Assembly (NCBI GenBank): GCA_017515355.1
Contig: JAFWGD010000014.1
Span: 1 to 14,542, forward strand
Reading direction: 5' to 3'
Source of the DNA: Coriobacteriales bacterium
GTDB lineage: Bacteria > Actinomycetota > Coriobacteriia > Coriobacteriales > CADBOM01
Length of the DNA: 14,542 bases
Part shown: positions 7,161 to 14,011 of the stretch, piece after piece
Position numbering within the stretch: position 1 is the first letter of the stretch
How the letters are laid out: each line of letters starts with the position of its first letter
Position numbers and translations under genes: made by a program
Notes under the pieces: model-generated
Database searches by the model: none
Seen by the model: the letters and a program-made list of their open reading frames with translations, nothing else
Told to the model about the DNA's origin: nothing

Positions 7161-8243
7161 ATGCAATTCAGAATGGATCTCTGGGCGAAGGACCAGATCG
7201 ACAGGCCCCTCAAGAAAGCTCTTCCGGTTCTATCTTTCCCTGGCATTCAGAAGATCGGTATCTCCGTCAGCGCCCTCATCGAATCCGCATATTATCAGGC
7301 AGAGTGCATGAAGATCATCGCCGATGACTTCGACACCGCAGCAGTATTCGGCTTCATGGACCTCTCCGTCGAGGCCGAGGCGTTCGGCTCGACCATCGTC
7401 AAGACCGAGGGCGAGGTTCCCACGGTCGTCGGATCGATCATCGACGAGGACACCGATCTCTCCACGATCAGGATTCCCGAGATCGGAGAGGGAAGGACCG
7501 GCAACTGCATCAAGTCGATCGAGGTAGCGAGCAACTTCATCGCCGATCGCCCGGTATTCGCAGGCACCATCGGCCCCTTCTCGCTTGCAGGTCGCCTGAT
7601 GGACGTAAACGAGATAATGCCCGCATGCCTCGAGGAGCCCGAGTTCGTCCATGACGTCCTCGACATCACCTCGAAGTACCTCATCGACTACATCCTTGCC
7701 TATAAGGAGGCTGGCGCCAACGGCGTTTTGGTCGCAGAGCCTATGAGCGGACTGCTCTCGCCCGAGCTCGTCAAGGAGTTCGTCGTGCCCTATTGCCAGA
7801 AGATGGTCGAGGCCACGCAGGACGAGCACTTCATGTTCATGCTCCATAACTGCGGCGATAGCGTCAACGTAACCGCCAAGGAGATGGCAGACACCGGAGC
7901 CGCTGGATTCAACTTCGGCAACTCCGCAAGGCTCGACGAGATCATCCCGCAGATGCCCGCAGACCGCATCGTCTCCGGCAATCTCGACCCCTCGTCCCAG
8001 TTCAGGTATGGCAACCCGTTCGGAATCCACAACGCCACGATCGAGATGCTCGACAAGTACAGCGTGTTCCCGAACTTCATCCCGTCCTCTGGTTGCGACA
8101 TCCCGCCGCTGTCGCCATGGGGCAACATCCAGGCCTTCTTCGAGGGCTGCAAGTTCTTCTACCACGGCAAGTTCCTCAAGGAGATGGTCGACCGCTTCGG
8201 CCTCGAGCCCGGTGAGGGTCACAAGGACAACCCGCTCAGGTAA
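7161..8243 (+). CDS. UroD-family MtaA/CmuA-type zinc methyltransferase (methylcobamide:thiol methyltransferase-like)
   Basis: A 360-residue TIM-barrel protein of the uroporphyrinogen decarboxylase superfamily, methyltransferase branch. The zinc site expected of MtaA/MtbA/CmuA is visible: HNCGD (His229, Cys231) and SSGCDIPP (Cys312), i.e. His-x-Cys-xn-Cys, with Glu193 in AEPMSG nearby. True haem-pathway UroD lacks these Cys. Such enzymes move a methyl group between a corrinoid protein's methylcobamide and a thiol or tetrahydrofolate-like acceptor in the cytosol. AGGGAG (7148-7153) precedes ATG 7161. The gene appears monocistronic: its own TATAAT promoter upstream and a strong hairpin downstream. 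No corrinoid-binding protein or substrate-specific MtxB partner is in the window, so the methyl donor cannot be named. The cobalamin genes further right fit a corrinoid-dependent role. Confidence 0.87.
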   Translation: MQFRMDLWAKDQIDRPLKKALPVLSFPGIQKIGISVSALIESAYYQAECMKIIADDFDTAAVFGFMDLSVEAEAFGSTIVKTEGEVPTVVGSIIDEDTDLSTIRIPEIGEGRTGNCIKSIEVASNFIADRPVFAGTIGPFSLAGRLMDVNEIMPACLEEPEFVHDVLDITSKYLIDYILAYKEAGANGVLVAEPMSGLLSPELVKEFVVPYCQKMVEATQDEHFMFMLHNCGDSVNVTAKEMADTGAAGFNFGNSARLDEIIPQMPADRIVSGNLDPSSQFRYGNPFGIHNATIEMLDKYSVFPNFIPSSGCDIPPLSPWGNIQAFFEGCKFFYHGKFLKEMVDRFGLEPGEGHKDNPLR

Positions 8244-8270
8244 CCCGCGCGAATCATCCTCTTGGAATAT

Positions 8271-8305
8271 CGAACGGCCTGCGGCACCAAGCTGCGGGCC
8301 GTTCG
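8271..8305 (+). terminator. Strong 15-bp hairpin terminator
   Basis: CGAACGGCC (8271-8279) pairs perfectly with GGCCGTTCG (8297-8305). The stem continues inward (8280-8285 with 8291-8296, including two G-T pairs) to a 5-base loop, ACCAA. It is followed by CTTCT. It separates the methyltransferase gene from the hydrogenase-maturation operon. Confidence 0.65.
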
Positions 8306-8325
8306 CTTCTATGCAGGAATCGTGC

Positions 8326-8354
8326 TTCTGCAAAACCGTTCTATGCAATATCAT
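8326..8354 (+). promoter_or_regulatory. Weak candidate promoter for the hydrogenase-maturation genes
   Basis: TTCTGC (8326-8331) and TATCAT (8349-8354) are spaced by 17 bases, downstream of the terminator and about 80 bases before the first gene of the set. The -10 is acceptable and the -35 poor. A promoter must lie in 8306-8433, and this is the best I can see. Confidence 0.22.
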
Positions 8355-8433
8355 ATCCACAGGAACAATCCTGACATGAAGGGGTGGCGATCTCGATCGA
8401 AGCTTCGCTGCCAACTGAGGAGAAGGGTAGGAC

Positions 8434-8685
8434 ATGGACAGCAGAGTCGCTGTCATCGGCATCATCGTCGAGGACAAGGAAGCCGTTCCGCAGCTCAACG
8501 CGCTGCTGAGCGAATACGGCGAGTACATCATCGGCCGCATGGGCATCCCCTATGCCAAGCGCGGCATCAACATCATCTCGGTTGCGATAGATGCTCCGCA
8601 GGATGACATTTCGGCGCTCTCCGGCAAGATCGGAGCGCTGCCGGGCATCAGCGTCAAGGCCGCATACTCGAGCATCAGCGGCTAG
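8434..8685 (+). CDS. TM1266-type iron-only hydrogenase system putative regulator
   Basis: An 83-residue protein resembling the small ACT/NikR-C-like family encoded with [FeFe] hydrogenase maturases (TM1266 in Thermotoga). Visible features: an N-terminal VAVIGIIVEDKEAVPQLN strand-helix, GRMGIPYAKRGINIISV in the middle and a final ALPGISVKAAYS strand. This is a ferredoxin-like fold pattern with no DNA-binding domain. It is probably a small cytosolic ligand-binding or regulatory oligomer, and its exact role is not established. GAGGAGAAGG (8418-8427) precedes ATG 8434. hydE follows 20 bases later, so the gene heads the maturase operon. The family assignment rests on size, sequence pattern and this characteristic position. 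Confidence 0.85.
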   Translation: MDSRVAVIGIIVEDKEAVPQLNALLSEYGEYIIGRMGIPYAKRGINIISVAIDAPQDDISALSGKIGALPGISVKAAYSSISG

Positions 8686-8705
8686 CCTCGAAACGAGCGA
8701 TAACC

Positions 8706-9770
8706 ATGGGCAAGGATAGCCGTGCCATGCGCTTGCTGGAGCGCTTGGCCGAAGAGCATACGCTCGAGTTCGAAGGGTACCAAGAGCTTCTCGAGTCGCG
8801 CACGCCCGAGCTCGCCGCACGGGCGGCGGAGCTCGCGCTGGGGTTCAGGCACGAGATCTATGGCCACGATGTCTTCGTGCGCGGCTTGATCGAGTTCAGC
8901 AGCTTCTGCAAGAACGACTGCCTCTACTGCGGCATCCGCTGCTCCAACGCGCGCTCCGACCGCTATCGCCTGACGCCCGAGCAGATCATGGAATGCGCCG
9001 ACGACGGGTACCTCTTCGGCTATCGCACATTCGTGTTGCAGAGCGGGGAGGATCCCCACTACACCGACGGGATGCTTTGCGACATCATCTCTGCGATCAA
9101 GGGTCGCCATCCCGATTGCGCCATCACGCTCTCGATCGGGGAGCGCAGCCGAGAGAGCTACCAGCGCCTGTTCGATGCGGGCGCCGATCGCTACCTCCTG
9201 CGCCATGAGACCGCGAGCCCCGAGCACTACGCCAAGCTGCATCCCGCATCGATGTCGTTCGAGAACCGCATGCGCTGCATCTCGGACCTGCGCGAGATCG
9301 GATATACGGTGGGAATCGGCTACATGGTGGACACGCCATTCCAGGGCGCGTACGAGCTCGCCTGCGACCTCAAGTTCGTCGAGGAGTTCCGCCCCGGCAT
9401 GTGCGGCATCGGGCCGTTCGTCTCCCATCACGCCACGCCATTCGCCAGCGAGCCGAACGGCTCCGTGGAGCTCACCTGCTTCCTGCTCTCGCTCATGCGG
9501 ATCATCCAGCCCAACCTGCTCATCCCGGCCACCACGTCGCTGGGCACGCTCGATCCGATGGGTCGCGAGAAGGGCATCTTGGCCGGCGCGAACGTGGTGA
9601 TGCCGAACCTGAGCCCGCGCGAGGTGCGCTCGCGTTACGACCTGTACGACAACAAGATCTGCACGGGCGAGGAAGCCGCCGAGTGCCGCTTCTGCCTAGA
9701 TGCACGCATGGAGTCGATCGGCTACCGGACGGTGGTGGACCGGGGAGACCCCAAGCCGATGCCAAGCTGA
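8706..9770 (+). CDS. hydE: [FeFe] hydrogenase H-cluster maturase HydE (radical SAM)
   Basis: A 354-residue radical SAM enzyme. CKNDCLYC (Cys68, 72, 75) binds the SAM-cleaving 4Fe-4S cluster; Cys319, Cys327 and Cys330 form the optional second-cluster C-x7-C-x2-C pattern known from Thermotoga HydE. Other hallmarks are LQSGEDPHY, SIGERS, YLLRHETASPEHY, GIGPFVSHHATPF and ATTSLGTLDP. Family knowledge: HydE processes the HydG-made Fe(CO)2(CN)-cysteine complex towards the 2Fe subcluster of hydrogenase. ATG 8706 has a weak ribosome site; ATG 8727 (residue 8) has AAGGA at 8712-8716 and is a possible alternative. It lies second in the set regulator-hydE-hydG-hydF. Confidence 0.93.
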   Translation: MGKDSRAMRLLERLAEEHTLEFEGYQELLESRTPELAARAAELALGFRHEIYGHDVFVRGLIEFSSFCKNDCLYCGIRCSNARSDRYRLTPEQIMECADDGYLFGYRTFVLQSGEDPHYTDGMLCDIISAIKGRHPDCAITLSIGERSRESYQRLFDAGADRYLLRHETASPEHYAKLHPASMSFENRMRCISDLREIGYTVGIGYMVDTPFQGAYELACDLKFVEEFRPGMCGIGPFVSHHATPFASEPNGSVELTCFLLSLMRIIQPNLLIPATTSLGTLDPMGREKGILAGANVVMPNLSPREVRSRYDLYDNKICTGEEAAECRFCLDARMESIGYRTVVDRGDPKPMPS

Positions 9771-9776
9771 TTCAAA

Positions 9777-9797
9777 GGGGCCTTCGCGGAAGGGCCC
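9777..9797 (+). other. Intra-operon hairpin between hydE and hydG
   Basis: CCTTC (9781-9785) and GAAGG (9789-9793) pair around a GCG loop, extended by GGG/CCC with one bulged G. No T tract follows. It probably tunes mRNA stability or partial read-through between the two maturase genes. Confidence 0.35.
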
Positions 9798-9823
9798 AGT
9801 TGGAAGAGAGAGAACGAGAGAAC

Positions 9824-11272
9824 ATGAGCTACAAGTACGACTCCAAATCGCTTTGCGCGGACGAATTCATCAACCACGAGGAGATCCTCGAGACTCTCGA
9901 GTACGCGGAGCGCAACAAGAACAACATCGAGCTCATAGACCAGATCCTCGAGAAGGCGCGTCCGCGCTTCATGGAGAAGGAGAACCACGGTGCGGCGCTC
10001 ACGCATCGCGAGGCCTCGGTGCTGCTTGCGTGCGAGATTCCCGAGGTCAACGAGCGCATCTTCAAGATCGCGGAGGAGATCAAGCTCGCATATTACGGCA
10101 ATCGCATCGTAATCTTCGCACCGCTGTATTTGAGCAACTACTGCGTCAACGGATGCGTCTATTGCCCATACCACATCGACGGCAAGATCCCGCGCAAGAA
10201 GCTCACGCAAGACGAGGTGCGCCGCGAGGTCATAGCGCTGCAGAACATGGGCCACAAGCGCCTCGCGATCGAGGCTGGCGAGGACCCTGTCAACAACCCG
10301 ATCGAGTACATCCTCGAGTGCATCGACACGATCTACTCCACGCAGCACAAGAACGGCTCGATCCGCCGCGTCAACGTCAACATCGCCGCCACCACTGTCG
10401 AGAACTACCGCAGGCTCAAGGAGGCGGGCATCGGCACCTACATCCTCTTCCAGGAGACCTATCACAAGGAGAGCTACCTGCAGCTGCATCCAACAGGCCC
10501 CAAGCACGACTACGGCTACCACACCGAGGCTATGGACCGCGCGATGGCAGGCGGCATTGACGACGTTGGCCTCGGCGTGCTCTTCGGCCTCGACAAGTAC
10601 AAGTACGAGTTCGCAGGGCTCATCATGCACGCCGAGCATCTCGAAGCGGTGCACGGGGTGGGTCTGCACACGATCAGCGTCCCGCGCGTCAAGCGAGCTC
10701 CCGACATCGATCCGGACGTCTTCGACAACTCGATTCCCGACGAGACCTTCATCAAGATCATGGCCTGCATCCGCCTCGCCGTGCCCTACACCGGCATGAT
10801 CATCTCCACGCGCGAGAGCGAGGAGGTCCGCGCCAAAGCCCTGCAGGTCGGAATCTCGCAGATCAGCGGAGCGTCGCGCACATCGGTGGGAGGCTATGCA
10901 GAGGAGGAGCGACCGCACGACACCGAGCAGTTCGATGTGAGCGACCAACGCACCCTCGACGAGGTGGTCAACTGGCTGATGGTCAACGGTCACATCCCGA
11001 GCTTCTGCACCGCATGCTATCGCGAGGGGCGCACTGGCGACAGGTTCATGAGCCTATGCAAGAGCGGCCAGATCCTCAACTGCTGTCACCCGAATGCGCT
11101 GATGACGCTGACGGAGTATCTCGTTGACTACGCGAGTCCCGAGACCCGCGATCTGGGATTCAAGATGGTCGCCGAGGAACTCGAGCGCATTCCGAGCGAG
11201 AGCATCCGCGCAACCGCGCTCGACAACATCGAGGGCATCAAGGGCTCGAACCGCAGGGATTTCAGATTCTGA
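9824..11272 (+). CDS. hydG: [FeFe] hydrogenase maturase HydG (radical SAM tyrosine lyase)
   Basis: A 482-residue radical SAM enzyme that splits tyrosine to CO, cyanide and p-cresol and builds the Fe(CO)2(CN) synthon for the hydrogenase H-cluster. CVNGCVYC (Cys107, 111, 114) is the radical SAM motif. CTAC plus Cys421 (Cys395, 398, 421; C-x2-C-x22-C) is the HydG-specific C-terminal motif for the auxiliary cluster with the dangler iron, which separates it from the tyrosine lyase ThiH. Supporting segments include LAIEAGEDP, LFQETYH, HPTGPK and GASRTSVGGY. The reading frame is open far upstream (to 9401) but overlaps hydE there. The real start is ATG 9824, preceded by purine-rich GGAAGAGAGAG (9802-9812) and GAGAG (9816-9820). 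Length is typical of the family. Confidence 0.95.
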   Translation: MSYKYDSKSLCADEFINHEEILETLEYAERNKNNIELIDQILEKARPRFMEKENHGAALTHREASVLLACEIPEVNERIFKIAEEIKLAYYGNRIVIFAPLYLSNYCVNGCVYCPYHIDGKIPRKKLTQDEVRREVIALQNMGHKRLAIEAGEDPVNNPIEYILECIDTIYSTQHKNGSIRRVNVNIAATTVENYRRLKEAGIGTYILFQETYHKESYLQLHPTGPKHDYGYHTEAMDRAMAGGIDDVGLGVLFGLDKYKYEFAGLIMHAEHLEAVHGVGLHTISVPRVKRAPDIDPDVFDNSIPDETFIKIMACIRLAVPYTGMIISTRESEEVRAKALQVGISQISGASRTSVGGYAEEERPHDTEQFDVSDQRTLDEVVNWLMVNGHIPSFCTACYREGRTGDRFMSLCKSGQILNCCHPNALMTLTEYLVDYASPETRDLGFKMVAEELERIPSESIRATALDNIEGIKGSNRRDFRF

Positions 11273-11296
11273 CACGTCAACGCTAGGAGGCGACCG

Positions 11297-12517
11297 ATGT
11301 CACTCAATGACGTTCCCAGTGCAGAGCGCATCCACATAGGGGTCTTCGGAGTGCGCAACGCTGGCAAGAGCAGCCTGGTCAACGCCATGGCCAACCAGCA
11401 AGTCTCGGTGGTCAGCGAGATCGCGGGCACCACCACCGACCCGGTTCGCAAGGCGATGGAACTGCTGCCCCTCGGCCCAGTGCTGCTCATCGACACCCCA
11501 GGGTTCGATGACGAGGGGAAACTGGGAGAGCAAAGGGTCGCCAGAGCCCGTGAAACGCTGCGTAGGGCCGATTTGGCGCTTTTGGTGGTTGATGCCTGCA
11601 AAGGCCTCGACTTGCCGGATTTGGAGCTGCAGAGGCTTCTGGACGCAAGCTCGGTGCCCTATGTGATCGCCTACTCGAAGGCCGATGCGCTCTCGCCAGC
11701 GGAGCGCGCGAACATAGATGCCGGGCTCGGCGCCCACGAAGTCGTCGTCAGCGCGCTGACCGGCGAGGGGGTCGAGGAGCTCAAGGAGATGCTCGCCCAT
11801 AGGATGGAAGGGGCCAAGAGCGAGCGCAGGCTGATATCCGATCTGCTCGAGCCGGGAGACCTCGTCGTGCTCGTCACGCCGATCGACGAGTCTGCCCCGA
11901 AGGGTCGGATGATCCTGCCCCAGCAGATGGCCATGCGCGACATCCTGGAAGCACACACGACTTTCGTTTGCTGCCAGCCGCAGGAGCTTGAGCTTGCACT
12001 GAAGTCGCTTTCGGCTCCGCCGCGCATCGTCGTGACCGACTCGCAGGCTTTCGGATTCGTTGCCGATGTGGTGCCTCCCGAGGTTCAGCTGACGAGCTTC
12101 AGCATCCTGATGGCGCGTTACAAGGGCAATCTGGCGCAGCTCGTCGAAGGTGCGGCGGCGCTCGATGGCCTTTGCGATGGAAGCAGGGTGCTGATGGCCG
12201 AGGGCTGCACGCATCACAGGCAGTGCGCCGACATCGGAACGGTCAAGATCCCCAACTGGATACGCTCCTTCACCGGGGTCGAGCCGCTCTTCGAGACGAG
12301 TTCGGGCCTTGGATTTCCAGATTATCTTTCAGGCTACGACCTCATAGTCCACTGTGGGGGCTGCACCCTCAACGAGCGAGAGATGGAGCACAGGCTGCGC
12401 GAGGCGCGTCGCGCTGGCGTGCCGATAGTCAACTACGGTGTGGCCATAGCCCATATGAACGGTATCCTGAAGCGCAGCTTGCAGCCGTTTCCGCAGGTTG
12501 CAAGCTTGCTGCGATAG
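11297..12517 (+). CDS. hydF: [FeFe] hydrogenase maturase HydF (GTPase scaffold)
   Basis: A 406-residue scaffold GTPase on which the 2Fe subcluster is assembled and passed to apo-hydrogenase. N-terminal GTPase: Walker A GVRNAGKSS (18-26), the switch threonines at TTTDP (45-49) and DTPG (66-69). The G4 motif reads SKAD (127-130) rather than NKxD. The C-terminal cluster ligands are intact: CTH (Cys304, His306) and HCGGC (His352, Cys353, Cys356), the CxH...HCxxC signature. The middle region is the dimerisation domain. AGGAGG (11285-11290) lies 6 bases before ATG 11297, and hydG ends 24 bases upstream, so the genes are co-transcribed. The next gene is convergent, with only 14 bases between stops. 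Confidence 0.94.
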   Translation: MSLNDVPSAERIHIGVFGVRNAGKSSLVNAMANQQVSVVSEIAGTTTDPVRKAMELLPLGPVLLIDTPGFDDEGKLGEQRVARARETLRRADLALLVVDACKGLDLPDLELQRLLDASSVPYVIAYSKADALSPAERANIDAGLGAHEVVVSALTGEGVEELKEMLAHRMEGAKSERRLISDLLEPGDLVVLVTPIDESAPKGRMILPQQMAMRDILEAHTTFVCCQPQELELALKSLSAPPRIVVTDSQAFGFVADVVPPEVQLTSFSILMARYKGNLAQLVEGAAALDGLCDGSRVLMAEGCTHHRQCADIGTVKIPNWIRSFTGVEPLFETSSGLGFPDYLSGYDLIVHCGGCTLNEREMEHRLREARRAGVPIVNYGVAIAHMNGILKRSLQPFPQVASLLR

Positions 12518-12531
12518 CGTTTTTCCGTCGG

Positions 12532-12852
12532 CTAGTCGACGAAGTTGATATAGGCGCTCTTCGGCAGCGCCAGGCTGGCTTCGGCCTCGACCGCCTTGAT
12601 GATTCCGCAGATCGCAGGGCATGATACATGCACCGGGAAGTGCTCCTTGGCGTAGTCGAAGAAGGGGCCCTCGCCTGGCTTCTGGAGGCAGAGCTCGAAT
12701 GCCTCGAATTCGTCGCCGAGCTCCTCCATCATCCCTCGGATGTTCGGACACATCGAGACGACTTTGACGCGGACGTCGTCCTCATCGATCATCTCGGCCT
12801 CGACGTTGGTGATTAGCCCGCATATTCCAGGGAAGATCTCAACCTTGCGCAT
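12532..12852 (-). CDS. Small cysteine-rich protein with duplicated ICG motif (DUF6951-like)
   Basis: A 106-residue protein with no membrane segment or signal peptide. Five cysteines (11, 35, 55, 78, 82) occur as PGICG, MCPN, LCLQ and CPAICG. Residues 8-20 (PGICGLITNVEAE) and 79-91 (PAICGIIKAVEAE) are near copies, suggesting an internal duplication or pseudo-symmetric metal site. The pattern resembles a domain of unknown function I associate with anaerobes (DUF6951), an assignment from memory. I chose the start at 12852 (AAAGGAA just upstream) over a longer reading from 12915, whose extra 21 residues look non-coding and would run into the cbiB promoter. The gene is divergent from cbiB and convergent with hydF. 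It may bind metal, an Fe-S cluster or a corrinoid; function unknown. Confidence 0.75.
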   Translation of the reverse strand: MRKVEIFPGICGLITNVEAEMIDEDDVRVKVVSMCPNIRGMMEELGDEFEAFELCLQKPGEGPFFDYAKEHFPVHVSCPAICGIIKAVEAEASLALPKSAYINFVD

Positions 12853-12890
12853 GTTGGTTCCTTTCGCTCTTTCATTCCAGATACACGATA

Positions 12891-12911
12891 CCACCGAATG
12901 ATTGGCGGTGG
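12891..12911. repeat. Inverted repeat between divergent genes
   Basis: CCACCG (12891-12896) and CGGTGG (12906-12911) are perfect inverted copies around a 9-base centre that itself holds AAT/ATT. It sits in the 109-base divergent gap between the Cys-rich gene and cbiB and could be a shared operator. Confidence 0.35.
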
Positions 12912-12949
12912 CCATGCCAAAGATGCTGCATTTGCGAGCTGCGATGGGC

Positions 12950-12955
12950 TAGTAT
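12950..12955 (+). promoter_or_regulatory. -10 box placed for a leaderless cbiB transcript
   Basis: TAGTAT fits the TAnnnT -10 pattern and ends 6 bases before the GTG start of cbiB. Transcription would then begin at or next to the start codon. No clear Shine-Dalgarno precedes GTG 12962, which agrees with leaderless translation. I cannot see a good -35. Confidence 0.4.
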
Positions 12956-12961
12956 GTAACC

Positions 12962-13999
12962 GTGCGCAACTTTCCTCAAAGGGGATGGCGCAACCTGCCC
13001 GCTTACGATTGGACGAGCGTGAAGCTGCTTCTGTTCACATGCATATCCCTTGCCGCCGGCTATGTGCTCGACCTCGCGCTGGGAGAGAGGCTCTCCGCCA
13101 TCTGCCCCGCCGTGCTCTTCGGCAAGCTGATAGCGGCGCTCGAGCGTCTGCTCCGAGGGAAGCGCGAGCTCACCGGCGAGCAGCTCCGTCGCCGCGGGGC
13201 CGCACTCGTCATCGTGGTCTGCTCCGTGGCTTTCCTCATCCCGCTTGGCATCCTCATCGCATGCTGGCTGGTCACCCCATACCTCTACCTCGTCGTCTCC
13301 ATCTTCTGGTGCTACCAGATCTTGGCGACGCGTGGACTGCGCGATGCCGGCATGGAGGTCTACAAGGTTCTGGTCAAGGGCGATATCGAGGAGTCGCGCA
13401 AGGCGGTTGGGATGATCGTCGGTCGCGATACCGACCAACTGGATGAGGAGGGGATCGCCAAGGCCACTGTCGAGACCATCGCAGAGAACGCCAGCGATGG
13501 CTCGATCGTTCCGATGTTCTACTTCGCCATCGGAGGAGCTCCGCTCAGCATGCTCAGCAAGGCGATCAACACGATGGACAGCATGCTCGGATACAAGAAC
13601 GAGCGCTACATCGACTTCGGCCGAGTGGCCGCAAAGCTTGACGATGTTGCGAACTACGTCCCTGCGAGGCTCGCGGGCCTCTTCTTCGTCATCGCCGCCA
13701 TCTTCCCCAAGTGGGCGAGTGCATGGCGGGCCTTCAAGGTCTGGCGCCGCGATCGCCGCAAGAGCCCTTCGCCCAATTCGGCCCAGAGCGAGAGCGCCGT
13801 GGCAGGTGCGTTGGGAATCGAGCTTCTCGGCGATGCGGTATACTTCGGTGAGCTCCACCACAAGGAGACGATCGGCGACCCGATTCGCCCGATCGAGCCC
13901 GATGACATCATCCGCGCCAGCCGCCTGATGTTCATTGCATGCTCCATATTTTGCGCGCTCCTCGTCTGCATCGAGCTCGAGGCCGTGCTGCTGTTCTAG
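12962..13999 (+). CDS. cbiB: Adenosylcobinamide-phosphate synthase CbiB
   Basis: A 345-residue inner-membrane protein that joins adenosylcobyric acid to (R)-1-amino-2-propanol phosphate in cobalamin synthesis. Hydrophobic segments lie near residues 21-38, 80-120, 235-248 and 322-345. Family motifs are clear: ATRGLRDAG (122-130), GRDTDQLDEEGI (154-165), ATVETIAENASDG (168-180), NTMDSMLGYKNERY (203-216), FGRVAAKLDDVANYVPARL (219-237), AVAGALGIEL (279-288) and RPIEPDDIIRA (309-319). The usual HPNSG segment appears as SPNSAQ, a His-to-Ser change. The start is GTG, with an in-frame TAG at 12950-12952 just upstream; the first 20 residues are a polar extension, and GTG 13019 is a less likely alternative. 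It is followed by cobD with 12 bases between, so the two are coupled. Confidence 0.93.
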   Translation: MRNFPQRGWRNLPAYDWTSVKLLLFTCISLAAGYVLDLALGERLSAICPAVLFGKLIAALERLLRGKRELTGEQLRRRGAALVIVVCSVAFLIPLGILIACWLVTPYLYLVVSIFWCYQILATRGLRDAGMEVYKVLVKGDIEESRKAVGMIVGRDTDQLDEEGIAKATVETIAENASDGSIVPMFYFAIGGAPLSMLSKAINTMDSMLGYKNERYIDFGRVAAKLDDVANYVPARLAGLFFVIAAIFPKWASAWRAFKVWRRDRRKSPSPNSAQSESAVAGALGIELLGDAVYFGELHHKETIGDPIRPIEPDDIIRASRLMFIACSIFCALLVCIELEAVLLF

Positions 14000-14011
14000 G
14001 GAAGGATTCGC

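Noticed and set aside
7230..8546. 438-codon minus-strand frame opposite the MtaA-type gene
   Set aside because: Antisense shadow. It crosses the terminator hairpin and the start of the next operon, and shows no recognisable motifs.
9401..9823. HydG reading frame extended upstream by 141 codons
   Set aside because: It overlaps the well-conserved end of hydE in another frame, and the translated extension is Arg/His-rich and unlike any HydG. ATG 9824 gives the normal family length.
9722..10993. 423-codon minus-strand frame opposite hydG
   Set aside because: Antisense shadow with strongly biased Val/Leu/Asp/Glu composition and no domain pattern.
12518..12531. Intrinsic terminator between hydF and the convergent Cys-rich gene
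   Set aside because: The CGTCG/CGACG stem is short and the TTTTT run lies on the wrong side of it for the plus strand, so I cannot support it.
12853..12915. N-terminal extension of the Cys-rich protein from 12915
   Set aside because: The extra residues look random, lack a ribosome site, and cover the inverted repeat. ATG at 12852 has AAAGGAA upstream.
12853..12961. Cobalamin riboswitch ahead of cbiB
   Set aside because: The gap is only 109 bases and shared with a divergent gene. I see no B12-box-like segment, and the -10 box lies next to the start codon.
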